From positions 1 through 64,000 of the forward strand of contig JBLIOE010000017.1 in NCBI GenBank assembly GCA_047639555.1: DNA of 64,000 nt, given 5' to 3'. Source of the DNA: JAJRXC01 sp047639555. GTDB lineage: Bacteria > Actinomycetota > Acidimicrobiia > Acidimicrobiales > Aldehydirespiratoraceae. The position numbers and the translations under genes are program-made. The notes under the pieces are model-generated. The model searched no databases and was not told the origin of the DNA. It saw only the letters and a list, made by a program, of their open reading frames with translations. Below, piece after piece: positions 8,388 to 16,564 of the stretch (positions within the stretch are counted from its first letter, which is position 1; the number at the start of each line of letters is the position of its first letter).

Positions 8388-9353
8388 CTACTCCGGCACC
8401 GGTTCGACGTTGGCGATATGAATGATCGCATCGCCTCGGTTGACAAGAGGGTGATCGGTGCATCCGATGACGATGCCATCGGAGGGAGCGCGGACCTTCC
8501 CCAGCTGCTTTCCGAATGGGTCGCGGATGATGGCGATGTCGTCGCCCGCGCTGATCGCGTCACCAAGCCCGGCCGACATCTGCACGATTCCGCTCCTTGT
8601 GGCGCGGAGCCATCGGGTCGACCGCGACAGCTGGGTGGGAGCGGCAGGAGAGGGCTGATGGCTGACCATCTGGAGATGGCTGAGCACGCGGAGCACTCCC
8701 TGTGTGCCCATCTCGATTGCGGCTTTGTCGAAGCGCAGCGCTTCGCCCGCCTCATACAGCAGAACGGTTGCGCCAGCTTCTGTAGCCGCATGCCGCAGCG
8801 AACCGTCGCGGGTGCGTGCGTGAATGGAGACTGGTGCCCCAAAGACCTGGGCGAGCTCAAGAGTGGTCGGGTCATCGAGGTCGGCCCGAATTTGCGGGAG
8901 ATTCGATCGATGGTCGGAGCCGGTGTGGAGGTCGATCCCGATGTCGCATCGTCGGACGATCTCGCTCATCATCAGAAAGGCCACTTGAGACGCAAGGCTT
9001 CCCCGCGCTGACCCAGGGAAGCTGCGGTTGAGGTCGCGCCGGTCGGGGAAATACCGATCGCCGGTGTTGAAACCGTGCACGTTCACGATTGGCACAGCGA
9101 TCAGGGTGCCGTTCAGCGTTTTCGCATCGATCGATTCGAGGACGCGACGCACAATCTCAACGCCACCGATTTCGTCACCGTGAATCGCCGCGTTGATCCA
9201 AACCGTGGGGCCGTCGCTCGCTCCGTGCAGGACAATGACCGGCAGCGCTACTGGTGTTCCTGACATCAAGCGAGCGATAGGAATCTCGATTTGTGTGCGG
9301 CGGCCAGACTTCGCCTCCTGGCCGTTGATCAGAAAGGGAGCTCGCATAGGCAT
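8388..9353 (-). CDS. AspA/AstE-type zinc deacylase (M14-like)
   Basis: The 321-residue protein belongs to the succinylglutamate desuccinylase/aspartoacylase family, zinc amidohydrolases that remove acyl groups from amino acids. The ligands H58 and E61 (AAIHGDEIGG) and H143 (DLHTGS) are present, and a conserved Glu is in LLYEAGE. The C-terminal 80 residues form a beta-rich lipoyl-like region. It is the last gene of the TetR/RCK_C/protease/RimK operon, with its start overlapping the ligase stop by 1 bp. It may remove what the ligase adds, but this is inference. Confidence 0.9.
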   Translation of the reverse strand: MPMRAPFLINGQEAKSGRRTQIEIPIARLMSGTPVALPVIVLHGASDGPTVWINAAIHGDEIGGVEIVRRVLESIDAKTLNGTLIAVPIVNVHGFNTGDRYFPDRRDLNRSFPGSARGSLASQVAFLMMSEIVRRCDIGIDLHTGSDHRSNLPQIRADLDDPTTLELAQVFGAPVSIHARTRDGSLRHAATEAGATVLLYEAGEALRFDKAAIEMGTQGVLRVLSHLQMVSHQPSPAAPTQLSRSTRWLRATRSGIVQMSAGLGDAISAGDDIAIIRDPFGKQLGKVRAPSDGIVIGCTDHPLVNRGDAIIHIANVEPVPE

Positions 9354-10561
9354 CAGGGTGCTTCGAGCTCGGTCGGAATCGGCTCGTCCGGGAGGGGCTG
9401 GAGATTGGGGCGGGCGCGGCGGCGGCGGCGTTCGGGTACGAGGTTTCGCATGTTGTCGAGGCGGCCGAAGCAGAGCAGTCGGTCGTCGACGAGGAGTTCT
9501 CGGTCATCTCGCGGGTTGGGGATCATGGTGGTGCCGCGGTGCAGTGTGAGGACGGTGATGTCGAGGTCGCGTAGTTCGCCGACGGTCGGGTTCTGTTTGA
9601 GGAGGTCGGCGCCTTCGCTGATCGCGATTTCGGCGACACCGTAGCTGGCGGATACACCAAGGCGCTGGCGGACGTCGACCTCAGGGAACGCGACCTGGTT
9701 GGCGATGTAATCGACGATCGCGCCGGCGATGTCGAGTCCGGTTGCTCCCTCGATTCCTTCAAGGCCGGGCGAGGAGTTGACTTCCATGACCATCGGGCCG
9801 AGATCGGATTCGAGCATGTCGACGCCGGCAACGCGTAGCCCCATGATTTGGGCGGCAGAGACCGCGGTTGCTTTGGCTTCGTCGCTGAGCTCAACCATTT
9901 CGGTGGATCCGCCGCGGTGCACGTTTGAGCGGAACTCGTCGCCTTGTGCGGTGCGTCGCATCGCCGCGACGACTCGGTCACCAATGACGAAAGCGCGGAG
10001 GTCCTTGCCGCGGCTTTCCGCGATGAAACGTTGGATCAGCACGTTTTGTTTGGTGCTTTGCAACGTCTCGATGACCGCTTCGGCGACCTTTGTGTCGGGC
10101 GCGAGGATCACACCGATTCCTTGGGTGCCTTCCAAAAGTTTGATCACGACTGGTGCGCCGCCGACGCGTTCGATCGCGGGCAATACATCGGCCCGGTCAC
10201 GAGCGAATGTCGTGGCCGGGATCTGCACGCCATGACGAGAGAGAATCTGGATTGATCGGAGCTTGTCGCGCGAGTTCGCGATGCCGTTCGATGTCGATGG
10301 CGTGTAGGTGTCCATTTGTTCGAACTGGCGAACCACGGCGAGCCCGAAGAACGTGATCGAAGCGCCGATACGCGGAAGGATCGCGTCGTAGTCGGCGAGC
10401 GGCTTGCCTCGATACTGAAGATCGGGCTCATCGCCGGCGAGATCAATAGCGAAACGAAGCGTGTCGAACACCTTCGCTTTGTGGCCGCGCTCAAGCGCCG
10501 ACGCGACGAGTCGCTGCGTGCTGTACGAGCGTGGGGCACGCGAGAGAATGGCAAGTTTCAT
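9353..10561 (-). CDS. RimK-type ATP-grasp ligase with C-terminal RCK_C domain
   Basis: Residues 1 to about 290 form a RimK-like ATP-grasp ligase: N-terminal MKLAILSRAPRSYST, the ATP-binding segment VVIKLLEGTQGIGVIL, FVIGDRVVAAMRR, and the metal-binding MVMEVNSSPGLEGIE. Family members add glutamate to ribosomal protein S6 or to small molecules. Residues of about 310-375 form a TrkA-C/RCK_C ligand-binding domain, which standard RimK lacks, followed by a basic tail. It overlaps the upstream protease gene by 4 bp and the downstream deacylase by 1 bp. The acceptor substrate is unknown. Confidence 0.92.
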   Translation of the reverse strand: MKLAILSRAPRSYSTQRLVASALERGHKAKVFDTLRFAIDLAGDEPDLQYRGKPLADYDAILPRIGASITFFGLAVVRQFEQMDTYTPSTSNGIANSRDKLRSIQILSRHGVQIPATTFARDRADVLPAIERVGGAPVVIKLLEGTQGIGVILAPDTKVAEAVIETLQSTKQNVLIQRFIAESRGKDLRAFVIGDRVVAAMRRTAQGDEFRSNVHRGGSTEMVELSDEAKATAVSAAQIMGLRVAGVDMLESDLGPMVMEVNSSPGLEGIEGATGLDIAGAIVDYIANQVAFPEVDVRQRLGVSASYGVAEIAISEGADLLKQNPTVGELRDLDITVLTLHRGTTMIPNPRDDRELLVDDRLLCFGRLDNMRNLVPERRRRRARPNLQPLPDEPIPTELEAP

Positions 10562-11007
10562 GGTTTGGCTCCGAGGGTGAAGGATCGGCCCGAATCGACG
10601 AGGAATCGGCGCCGAATTGCGGCCCTCCCGAGCAGCATCCGAAAACCCATCTCGTCTCGCGACGTGAGGGTGATATCGATGTCGAACGTCTGATCGCCGA
10701 GTGTGATCGGCGTGCGGATTACTGGGCGACGCTCGCTATGGCCAGAGGATGAGCGCACGTCTCGAAATCCAGTGACAGGAACCTCGACGCGTTGCGCCTC
10801 AGCGGCTGACCGTTGGACGGGGTGGACGACGAAGCTGGCCGTTGCCTGGCCGCCGGACTTATGGATGCGGAGGTCGAAGGCATGGAGCGACGAGGTTCGT
10901 GCGCCCGTGTCGATCTTGGCTTTGGTCGGAGTGGGGCTGAGTGATTCAAGGATCGCCCATTCCCGCCACCCGATAATTGGACGAGGGGTAGTGAGTCGAT
11001 TAGTCAT
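10558..11007 (-). CDS. Retropepsin-like 'ATP-dependent zinc protease' (PF05618 type)
   Basis: The 149-residue protein has an aspartic-protease-like active motif KIDTGARTSS (D33-T34-G35) and the family's C-terminal LLGRAAIRRRFLVDSG. The family name suggests a zinc protease, but the fold is retropepsin-like. RimB of the pseudomonad rimABK operon is a comparable partner of a RimK ligase. ATG 11007 is chosen over TTG 11028; it overlaps the preceding membrane-protein gene by 8 bp, and its own stop overlaps rimK by 4 bp. Confidence 0.88.
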   Translation of the reverse strand: MTNRLTTPRPIIGWREWAILESLSPTPTKAKIDTGARTSSLHAFDLRIHKSGGQATASFVVHPVQRSAAEAQRVEVPVTGFRDVRSSSGHSERRPVIRTPITLGDQTFDIDITLTSRDEMGFRMLLGRAAIRRRFLVDSGRSFTLGAKP

Positions 11008-11588
11008 CGGTTTCGGCAACTTCTTCAATCAGTTGGTCTTGTTCTTCTTCGGCCTGGCGGTGCGCTTGATCGCCGAGGCGCCTGCGGTGGCGGTGGTCGA
11101 GATCTTCGAGATGGTCGAGCCGGCCATAGGCGATAACGGTGTCACCAACGTGAATCGTAGTCATGCCTGTGGGCGCGCTGTGGAAGTGGCCGTTGGAACG
11201 ACGGAGGCTCGAGACGACCACGCGTTCGTCGGTAGCCCACGCTCGGAGAGCGGTCGCAAGGTGGGCCAGTCGTCCTCCTTGGCCGCGAGTTCGATGATGC
11301 CGGAACTATGTGAGAGGCGAAGAAGTCGGGCCAAGTCGCGTGTTTCCAGCGTGGTCCAGCGAGTGATGGTCCAGCCAGTCATACGGCTCAGGCGCCGATT
11401 GAGTGCGTACGAACGGGTCAGGAGAACGAGAAAGATGAGGCTGCTCGCCAGGATGATGCTTCGCTGGACGGCTTGGCCGCCCTCGGCGTTGACGAAGCCG
11501 AGAAGCATCGATGTGACGCCGGCGTTGTCGACGGTCATGAGCCAGAGGATGATGTGGCGATGACGAGGAGCGAAAGGACGGCAATCAC
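11000..11588 (-). pseudogene. Frameshifted membrane protein with RCK_C (TrkA-C) domain
   Basis: Read from GTG 11588, the gene starts VIAVLSLLVIATSS, needs one extra base near 11546-11552 to continue LWLMTVDNAGV, and needs another near 11262-11268 to pass from RLLRLSHSSGIIELAAKEDDW into AHLATALRAWATDERVVV. With both corrections it encodes 196 residues: two membrane helices and a TrkA-C domain ending TTIHVGDTVIAYGRLDHL. The GTG overlaps the tetR stop by 4 bp and the stop overlaps the protease start, so its place in the operon is intact. Genuine decay and sequencing error are both possible. Confidence 0.75.
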
Positions 11589-12163
11589 GACGCGGCGGCT
11601 TCTGGTTCGAGATTGTTGAGACCGCGAACCACAAAGTCGAGCAGCGCGGCGAAGCTGCCGTCGGTGTCTTGAGGACTGGTGAACGCGTTATTCGCTTCGA
11701 GCGTGACGAACCCGTGGATCGCGCTCCGTACCACCCTTGCGGTATGGACGGCAGCGTCTCCCTCAAGGTCGTAGGTCTCGAGGATGCGAGCCAGAACATC
11801 GAGAATCGAGGTCTGTGGTTCCGACGCACTCCCAGTTCCTGTCGGAGGAATTATGGTGCTGGCGTACTGGCCGGGGTGGGTGGTGGCGAAGGCGCGGTAG
11901 GCCGTTGCGACAGCCCGGACCGCCTGTTCGCCAGATCGTCCGACAGCCGCATCGCGCAGCGCGCTTGCGAGATTCTCGGTGGATCGGAGCGAGACAGCCT
12001 CCTTGAGCCCGTCGAGACCTTCGACATGGTTGTAAAGCGCGGATGCCTGTACGCCGAGTTCCTCGGCGACGCGGTTCAGCGCGAGGTCATGCAGGCCCTC
12101 GGTGTCGACGAGGGCGACAGCTTGGTCGACCACCCGGCCTGCATCGATTCGTTGTTTCGCCAT
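11585..12163 (-). CDS. TetR-family transcriptional regulator (WHG-type C-domain)
   Basis: The 192-residue protein has an N-terminal TetR DNA-binding domain, with helix-turn-helix around residues 25-47 (LALNRVAEELGVQASALYNHV), and a ligand-binding C-domain including RAIHGFV-like RSAIHGFVTLEA. It is the first gene of the operon with the RCK_C protein, protease, RimK ligase and deacylase, so it is probably an autoregulator of that operon. An array of half-sites lies 50-86 bp upstream of its start. Confidence 0.92.
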   Translation of the reverse strand: MAKQRIDAGRVVDQAVALVDTEGLHDLALNRVAEELGVQASALYNHVEGLDGLKEAVSLRSTENLASALRDAAVGRSGEQAVRAVATAYRAFATTHPGQYASTIIPPTGTGSASEPQTSILDVLARILETYDLEGDAAVHTARVVRSAIHGFVTLEANNAFTSPQDTDGSFAALLDFVVRGLNNLEPEAAAS

Positions 12164-12212
12164 GAATGCACCATAACAAAAATATACGTAAAGTCACTAG
12201 ATAGTATTTAGG

Positions 12213-12249
12213 TTCACGATAAAGTGAAGATACTTCACCAAATGGTGAA
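12213..12249. promoter_or_regulatory. Phased inverted half-site array, probable TetR operator
   Basis: Four half-sites alternate in direction: TTCAC 12213-12217, GTGAA 12224-12228, TTCAC 12234-12238 and GTGAA 12245-12249. Starts are 11, 10 and 11 bp apart, about one helical turn each. The middle pair makes GTGAAGATACTTCAC, and the right pair makes TTCACCAAATGGTGAA. The site lies in an AT-rich gap between divergent tetR and the small gene at 12287, where a TetR autorepressor normally binds. Binding by this TetR is inference. Confidence 0.65.
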
Positions 12250-12286
12250 TAATGCTCTCTCTGAGAGAAGAGGAAAGCGAAAGAAT

Positions 12287-12577
12287 ATGACCGGTACAGA
12301 AGTCAATGGGTCAAACGTGAAGACCCTGATAACGCGAGCACAGACGCTCCGGGCGTCCGTCGTTGAACGCGTGTCAGGCGTCGCGGAATCAGGAAAGCTG
12401 CGAATCGCCGACCGGCGTAGTGCCCCGAAACGAGACCAGTTGCTCCGCGATCTCGGCGCGCTCCATCTCGCCGCCGCCGGCGGCGTGGATCTCGACGAGC
12501 CGGAAGCGGATCGACTCATTGGCGAGATCACAATGATCGACGCTGGCCCTGCGGACGAGGACGACGACAATGCGTAA
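12287..12577 (+). CDS. Small hypothetical protein
   Basis: The 96-residue protein is mostly charged and helical with an acidic end (ADEDDDNA). I recognise no family. ATG 12287 is preceded by AGAGGAAAG and is preferred to GTG 12224, which lies inside the operator array. It is divergent from tetR and shares its upstream region, and it overlaps the 37-residue gene that follows by 8 bp. Confidence 0.6.
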   Translation: MTGTEVNGSNVKTLITRAQTLRASVVERVSGVAESGKLRIADRRSAPKRDQLLRDLGALHLAAAGGVDLDEPEADRLIGEITMIDAGPADEDDDNA

Positions 12578-12683
12578 CGCCAAGGTTCGGATTCTGGCTG
12601 CCGTCGGCGCGCTGACAAGCGTGATCTTCTTCTGGAAGCGGCGCGGCCCGTCGTCGACTTCGGACTCCGACGATCAAATTTAG
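12570..12683 (+). CDS. 37-residue single-helix membrane peptide
   Basis: The ORF starts ATG 12570 inside the end of the previous gene (8-bp overlap). It has a basic start (MRNAKVR), one hydrophobic stretch (ILAAVGALTSVIFFW), a KRR stop-transfer cluster and a polar serine/aspartate tail, a plausible inner-membrane miniprotein. No homologue is known to me. The coupling to the previous gene and the clean membrane topology are the only support. Confidence 0.45.
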   Translation: MRNAKVRILAAVGALTSVIFFWKRRGPSSTSDSDDQI

Positions 12684-12691
12684 CCACGTCC

Positions 12692-13183
12692 ATGCGCCGT
12701 CTGATCGAACATGCCGCGTTCGCACATCGTTCCTATGGCGATGTATGCCACATCTTCTTCCACCATGGCGGCGCAGTGCTCGGCAAAGCGACCAATGCGG
12801 CGTCGCTCCGGTCAGTCCGCCTTGTTGAGGCCGGGGATCAAACAATTCCCGGCTTCGACAGCGCGGAAGCTCTCGACCTGAAGCTCGGACCGATTACTCA
12901 AGACAAGAATCACGCGTCCATGGAGTTTTCTTGGGACGCGAACGAAACAAAGCGATTACTCGCCAACGTCTATGGCCGCCTCGATCTGCGTCCGCTCGTC
13001 AAGATGGGACCGTCGGCGATGACGGAGATCGTTCTCCGTGCCGAGTACACGCCGAGTGCCGTGAGTCGTCGATCTCCGGAGGCCGTCCTGTTCGGTCGTC
13101 GGGTGGTAAAAGCTGCGCTGCACCGGTTCTTGGACGATGTCGTCTCCGGGCTCGACGACTATGAGGAAAGCCTGCTCGGCTGA
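12692..13183 (+). CDS. Hypothetical protein
   Basis: The 163-residue protein has mixed alpha/beta composition, with MEFSWDANETKRLLANVYGRLDLRPLVKMG in its centre split between hydrophobic and charged segments, and an acidic C-terminal helix. I do not recognise the family. It follows the two small genes in the same direction with an 8-bp gap, so the three may form an operon diverging from tetR. No clear ribosome site precedes ATG 12692, so the start is uncertain. Confidence 0.55.
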   Translation: MRRLIEHAAFAHRSYGDVCHIFFHHGGAVLGKATNAASLRSVRLVEAGDQTIPGFDSAEALDLKLGPITQDKNHASMEFSWDANETKRLLANVYGRLDLRPLVKMGPSAMTEIVLRAEYTPSAVSRRSPEAVLFGRRVVKAALHRFLDDVVSGLDDYEESLLG

Positions 13184-13202
13184 GTCTCACGACATCACAG
13201 AG

Positions 13203-13286
13203 TGCGGACGGGGGGACTTGAACCCCCACACCCTTCCGGGCACCAGGACCTAAACCTGGCGTGTCTGCCAATTCCACCACGTCCGC
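13203..13286 (-). tRNA. tRNA-Leu (anticodon TAG)
   Basis: The 84-nt gene folds with acceptor GCGGACG/CGTCCGC, anticodon stem CCAGG/CCTGG around loop TTTAGGT (anticodon TAG), a class II variable arm and T-loop GGTTCAAGTCC. The discriminator base is A and CCA is not encoded. Confidence 0.96.
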
Positions 13287-13356
13287 GTAACACGTGTGTG
13301 GGACTGAGCGTATCTGTGCCGCCAGTGAAGGGACCCGGGGCGGTACCCTTCGCTCT

Positions 13357-13962
13357 ATGACTCAGCAGCCGGAGAATTCCGCACCCATGATGGCCGCCAG
13401 CATGCTGGCAAATCCGCAGGCCGACATCTATCACCGCCTGCTCCAGGACCGCATTATTGTCCTCGGTACCGACGTCAACGATGAGATTGCCAACTACATC
13501 ACTGCCCAGCTCCTCTACCTTGAGGGCCAAGACAGCGAGAAGACAATCTGGCTCTACATCAACTCGCCCGGTGGCTCCGTCACTGCGGGTATGGCTATCT
13601 ACGACACGATGCAGTTCGTTGAGCCCGAGGTGGGCACGATCTGTATGGGACTCGGCGCTTCGATGGGTCAGTTCCTGCTGTGCGCCGGTGCGCCTGGCAA
13701 GCGCTACGCCCTGCCCCACGCCCGCATCATGATGCACCAGCCCCTCGGCGGCGTGCAGGGCCAGGCCACCGACATTGCAATCCAGGCCGAGCAGATGGCC
13801 TATACGAAGCGTCTCCTCCAGGAGCGCATCGCGCTCCACACCGGTCAGACCTACGAGCAGATCGAGGCCGACTCCGACCGCGATCGTTGGTTCACCGCTG
13901 AAGAGGCCAAGGCCTACGGCATCATCGACCACGTCATCGTCAAGCGCGGCGAGATGCTCTGA
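13357..13962 (+). CDS. clpP: ATP-dependent Clp protease proteolytic subunit
   Basis: ClpP is the serine peptidase barrel that degrades proteins unfolded by ClpX or ClpC. The 201-residue protein has catalytic S102 (GASMGQ), H127 (MMHQPLGG) and the aspartate in DSDRDRW. YINSPGGSVTAGMAIYDTM is diagnostic. ATG 13357 gives the usual propeptide-length N-terminus. Only one clpP lies here, whereas many actinobacteria carry a clpP1-clpP2 pair in tandem; no clpX follows. Confidence 0.97.
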   Translation: MTQQPENSAPMMAASMLANPQADIYHRLLQDRIIVLGTDVNDEIANYITAQLLYLEGQDSEKTIWLYINSPGGSVTAGMAIYDTMQFVEPEVGTICMGLGASMGQFLLCAGAPGKRYALPHARIMMHQPLGGVQGQATDIAIQAEQMAYTKRLLQERIALHTGQTYEQIEADSDRDRWFTAEEAKAYGIIDHVIVKRGEML

Positions 13963-14001
13963 TCCTCTTCGGAGGTCAGTACAACCGAGAAGATCGGCGA
14001 C

Positions 14002-14655
14002 CTACGCGTCGCCGCGTTCGACCAGCTGTCCATATTCCTCGATGCTGATCGTCTCGCCGAGCTCTTGTAGTCGCGTCTGGTCGGCGGGTCGAAGGAACGG
14101 CTGCAGGTCTTCGATCTTCTTCCACGCAGGGATCGGCGCTTCGCCGTTCTCGTCGGGCACGTAGCGAGACGCGTCGACGCGCTGGTGTTTCACGATGTAG
14201 CGCGGGCAGTTGATGAACGACTCGGTGACCGTTGCTCGCACGATCAGCTGAGCACCCGGGAATTCGTTGATCATTGGGTCGTCGGCGCTGACTACCGCAT
14301 CGGCGTGAACGCGGACTCGGTTCGGCACTTCGAAGTCGATAAATAGCAGCCCGATCTTGGCCGTCGCCGCGATGTTGCCCATGGAGAGGAACATGCCGTT
14401 GCCGTCGTAGCTCGGGAACACCATCGTCTTGTTGTCGACCACCCGGACGAAACCTTTCGGGCCGCCCTTGTGCGACACCGTTGGTTGTCCGTCGGCTCGC
14501 AGCGAGGACAGGAAGAAGAACTCTCGGCTTTCGATGAAGGTAATTGCTTCATCGTTCAGCTCGGGTTGGATGATCGAGAACTCCATCGCGACGGCAAGGT
14601 CGCGACTTTCGAACTGCTGTTGCAGCTCTATGTGGTTCGCGTCGTAGAAGCTCAT
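14002..14655 (-). CDS. Pyridoxamine 5'-phosphate oxidase-family flavoprotein
   Basis: The 217-residue protein belongs to the split-barrel PPOX superfamily (FMN or F420 binding). Visible markers are FFLSSLRADGQPTVSHKGG, the nucleotide-binding beta segment FPSYDGNGMFLSMGNI and LLFIDFEVPNRVRVHADA. Its substrate is unknown; many relatives are annotated as pyridoxamine-phosphate-oxidase-like without activity data. The start overlaps the rpe stop by 4 bp, so it is expressed with rpe. It converges on clpP. Confidence 0.85.
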   Translation of the reverse strand: MSFYDANHIELQQQFESRDLAVAMEFSIIQPELNDEAITFIESREFFFLSSLRADGQPTVSHKGGPKGFVRVVDNKTMVFPSYDGNGMFLSMGNIAATAKIGLLFIDFEVPNRVRVHADAVVSADDPMINEFPGAQLIVRATVTESFINCPRYIVKHQRVDASRYVPDENGEAPIPAWKKIEDLQPFLRPADQTRLQELGETISIEEYGQLVERGDA

Positions 14656-15323
14656 GCTCGGGCAGCTTCGGCGAGTGACTTCAGCTCGGTGATGCCCGCA
14701 GCCTTGTCGTCGTACTTGAACAGCGCCGAGCCGCTCACGAAGACATTGGCGCCGGCGGCCGCACACTCGCCGATTGTGGTGGCGGAGATGCCGCCGTCGA
14801 TCTCGATGTCGATCTCGTTGCCGCTGGCGTCGACCATTGCCTTGAGCTCGGCGATCTTGTCGAGAAGGGGGATGTACTTCTGCCCACCGAAGCCAGGGTT
14901 GACCGTCATGACGAGGATGTGGTCGGTGACCTCGAGGACATGCTGGATCGTGCTCGCCGGCGTGTGCGGGTTGAGAACGACACCGCTACGGGCACCCAGC
15001 TTCTGGATGTTATCGAGGCTGCGATGCAGGTGGGTGCAAGCCTCGGCGTGGACCATGACGGTCTGGCAGCCGGCCTCGATAAAGAGTGGAGCGATCTCGT
15101 CGGCCTTCATCACCATCAGGTGAGCTTCGAAGTGAATCGTGAGGTGGCTGCGGATGGACTTGACCACATCGGGTCCCACCGTGATGTTGGGCACAAAAAC
15201 GCCATCCATCACGTCCCAATGGATGCGATCGGCTCCCGCCTTCTCGAGATCCACGCACTCTTCGCCCAGTCGGGCGAAGTCGGCGGGAAGGATGGATGGG
15301 GCGATCTCTATAGGGCGGCTCAC
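14652..15323 (-). CDS. rpe: Ribulose-phosphate 3-epimerase
   Basis: Rpe interconverts ribulose 5-phosphate and xylulose 5-phosphate in the pentose phosphate pathway. The 223-residue TIM barrel shows APSILPADFARLG, the metal-binding HWDVMDG and HFEAHLMV, the phosphate loop NPGFGGQ and the EIDGGI motif. It leads a two-gene operon with the PPOX-family protein and is divergent from the RNA methyltransferase. Confidence 0.97.
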   Translation of the reverse strand: MSRPIEIAPSILPADFARLGEECVDLEKAGADRIHWDVMDGVFVPNITVGPDVVKSIRSHLTIHFEAHLMVMKADEIAPLFIEAGCQTVMVHAEACTHLHRSLDNIQKLGARSGVVLNPHTPASTIQHVLEVTDHILVMTVNPGFGGQKYIPLLDKIAELKAMVDASGNEIDIEIDGGISATTIGECAAAGANVFVSGSALFKYDDKAAGITELKSLAEAARA

Positions 15324-15394
15324 GGGAGCGACACTAATCGCGCCCGCCGCCCGCGCGAGGCGTATCTCGGCATAGCGCCGCTACCGTTCTTCCC

Positions 15395-16564
15395 ATGGAA
15401 CTACACGTCTCCGCAACCGCGCGAGATGGCGCTGGTGTGGCCCGGGCCGAAGACGGCCGAATTGTCTTTGTTGAAGGCGCGCTCGCGGGTGAAACCGTCA
15501 GTGTCGAGATGATCAAAGTCGACAAGCGCTGGTCTCGCGCCCGCGTTGTTCGCGTCCTCGATGCATCACCCGAGCGGGTGCCGATTCCATGCACGCACCA
15601 GATCGAAGGCTGCGGCGGTTGCGACCTCTTGCACGTCGCGGCTGATGCGCAGCTGCGCATGAAGTCGTCGATGGTGGTCGACCAGCTCGTACGAGCCGAG
15701 GTCGAGGCGCCCGACGCCGCGCTTCGTTCGCTCGATAACGATCAGGGCCGCACCACGGTGCGCGCCGCGATCGTGGATGGCCGCGCCGGCTACCGCATCC
15801 GAGGGTCGCACGACATCGTCGTCCCCGAGGTCTGTGAAGCGGTCGATCCAATCGCCGAACAGCTCCTCATCGACGGACGCTTCGGCGACGCCAAGGAAGT
15901 CACAATTCGAGTCGGCAATCGCACCGGCGAACGCCTCGTGATGGTTGAAGGCAGCACCTTTGGTATCGAGCTTCCCGACGATGTTCTGATCGTTGGCACC
16001 GACGAACTGGCCAAGGGCAAACGAGCCTGGATTCATGAAGAAGCGGGCGGGCGCCGCTGGCGAGTCTCCGCCCGTTCGTTCTTCCAGAACCGCCCCGCGG
16101 GCGTCGACGCTCTCGTCGAAGAAGTCGGCGGCATGGTCGAGGAGTACGGCACCGACGGCCCCCTGGTCGATGCCTATGCCGGCATCGGCATCTTCGCTGG
16201 CACGGTCGGCGTTGGTCGCTCGGTATACGCCATCGAACGCGGCAAGGATTCAAGCGCCGACGCTCGGGTGAACTTGGAAGAAGGCGATGTCAAGATCATC
16301 AAGTCTTCCGTCGAACGCTGGCGAGCCACCCCGGCGGCAGTCGTGATCGCCGACCCGGCTCGTGAAGGTCTCGGCAAGGACGGCGTGAATACGCTCCTGC
16401 GGGCCGAACCCGATCTCTTCGTGCTGGTGAGCTGCGATCCCTCAGCGTTCGCAAAGGACGCCGCTCGCCTCATCGCTGGCGGCATGTCGCTCGCCCGGAT
16501 GACCGTGGTCGACATGTTCCCCGGCACCTCCCACGTCGAAACCGTCGGCGCTTTCGTCCGCTAG
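15395..16564 (+). CDS. Class I SAM-dependent RNA (uracil-5) methyltransferase
   Basis: The 389-residue protein resembles TrmA/RlmD (RumA). An N-terminal TRAM-like domain covers residues 1-60. Iron-sulfur cysteines follow in CTHQIEGCGGCDLLHV, with a fourth in VCEAVDP. The SAM-binding region reads VDAYAGIGIFAG, ADPAREGLG follows, and the catalytic cysteine is in VSCDPSAFAKD. It is likely to make m5U in rRNA or tRNA; the target base cannot be told from sequence alone. Confidence 0.92.
   Translation: MELHVSATARDGAGVARAEDGRIVFVEGALAGETVSVEMIKVDKRWSRARVVRVLDASPERVPIPCTHQIEGCGGCDLLHVAADAQLRMKSSMVVDQLVRAEVEAPDAALRSLDNDQGRTTVRAAIVDGRAGYRIRGSHDIVVPEVCEAVDPIAEQLLIDGRFGDAKEVTIRVGNRTGERLVMVEGSTFGIELPDDVLIVGTDELAKGKRAWIHEEAGGRRWRVSARSFFQNRPAGVDALVEEVGGMVEEYGTDGPLVDAYAGIGIFAGTVGVGRSVYAIERGKDSSADARVNLEEGDVKIIKSSVERWRATPAAVVIADPAREGLGKDGVNTLLRAEPDLFVLVSCDPSAFAKDAARLIAGGMSLARMTVVDMFPGTSHVETVGAFVR

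Noticed and set aside
12224..12286. GTG 12224 as the start of the small gene at 12287
   Set aside because: The GTG lies inside the operator palindrome and has no ribosome site; ATG 12287 has a good one.
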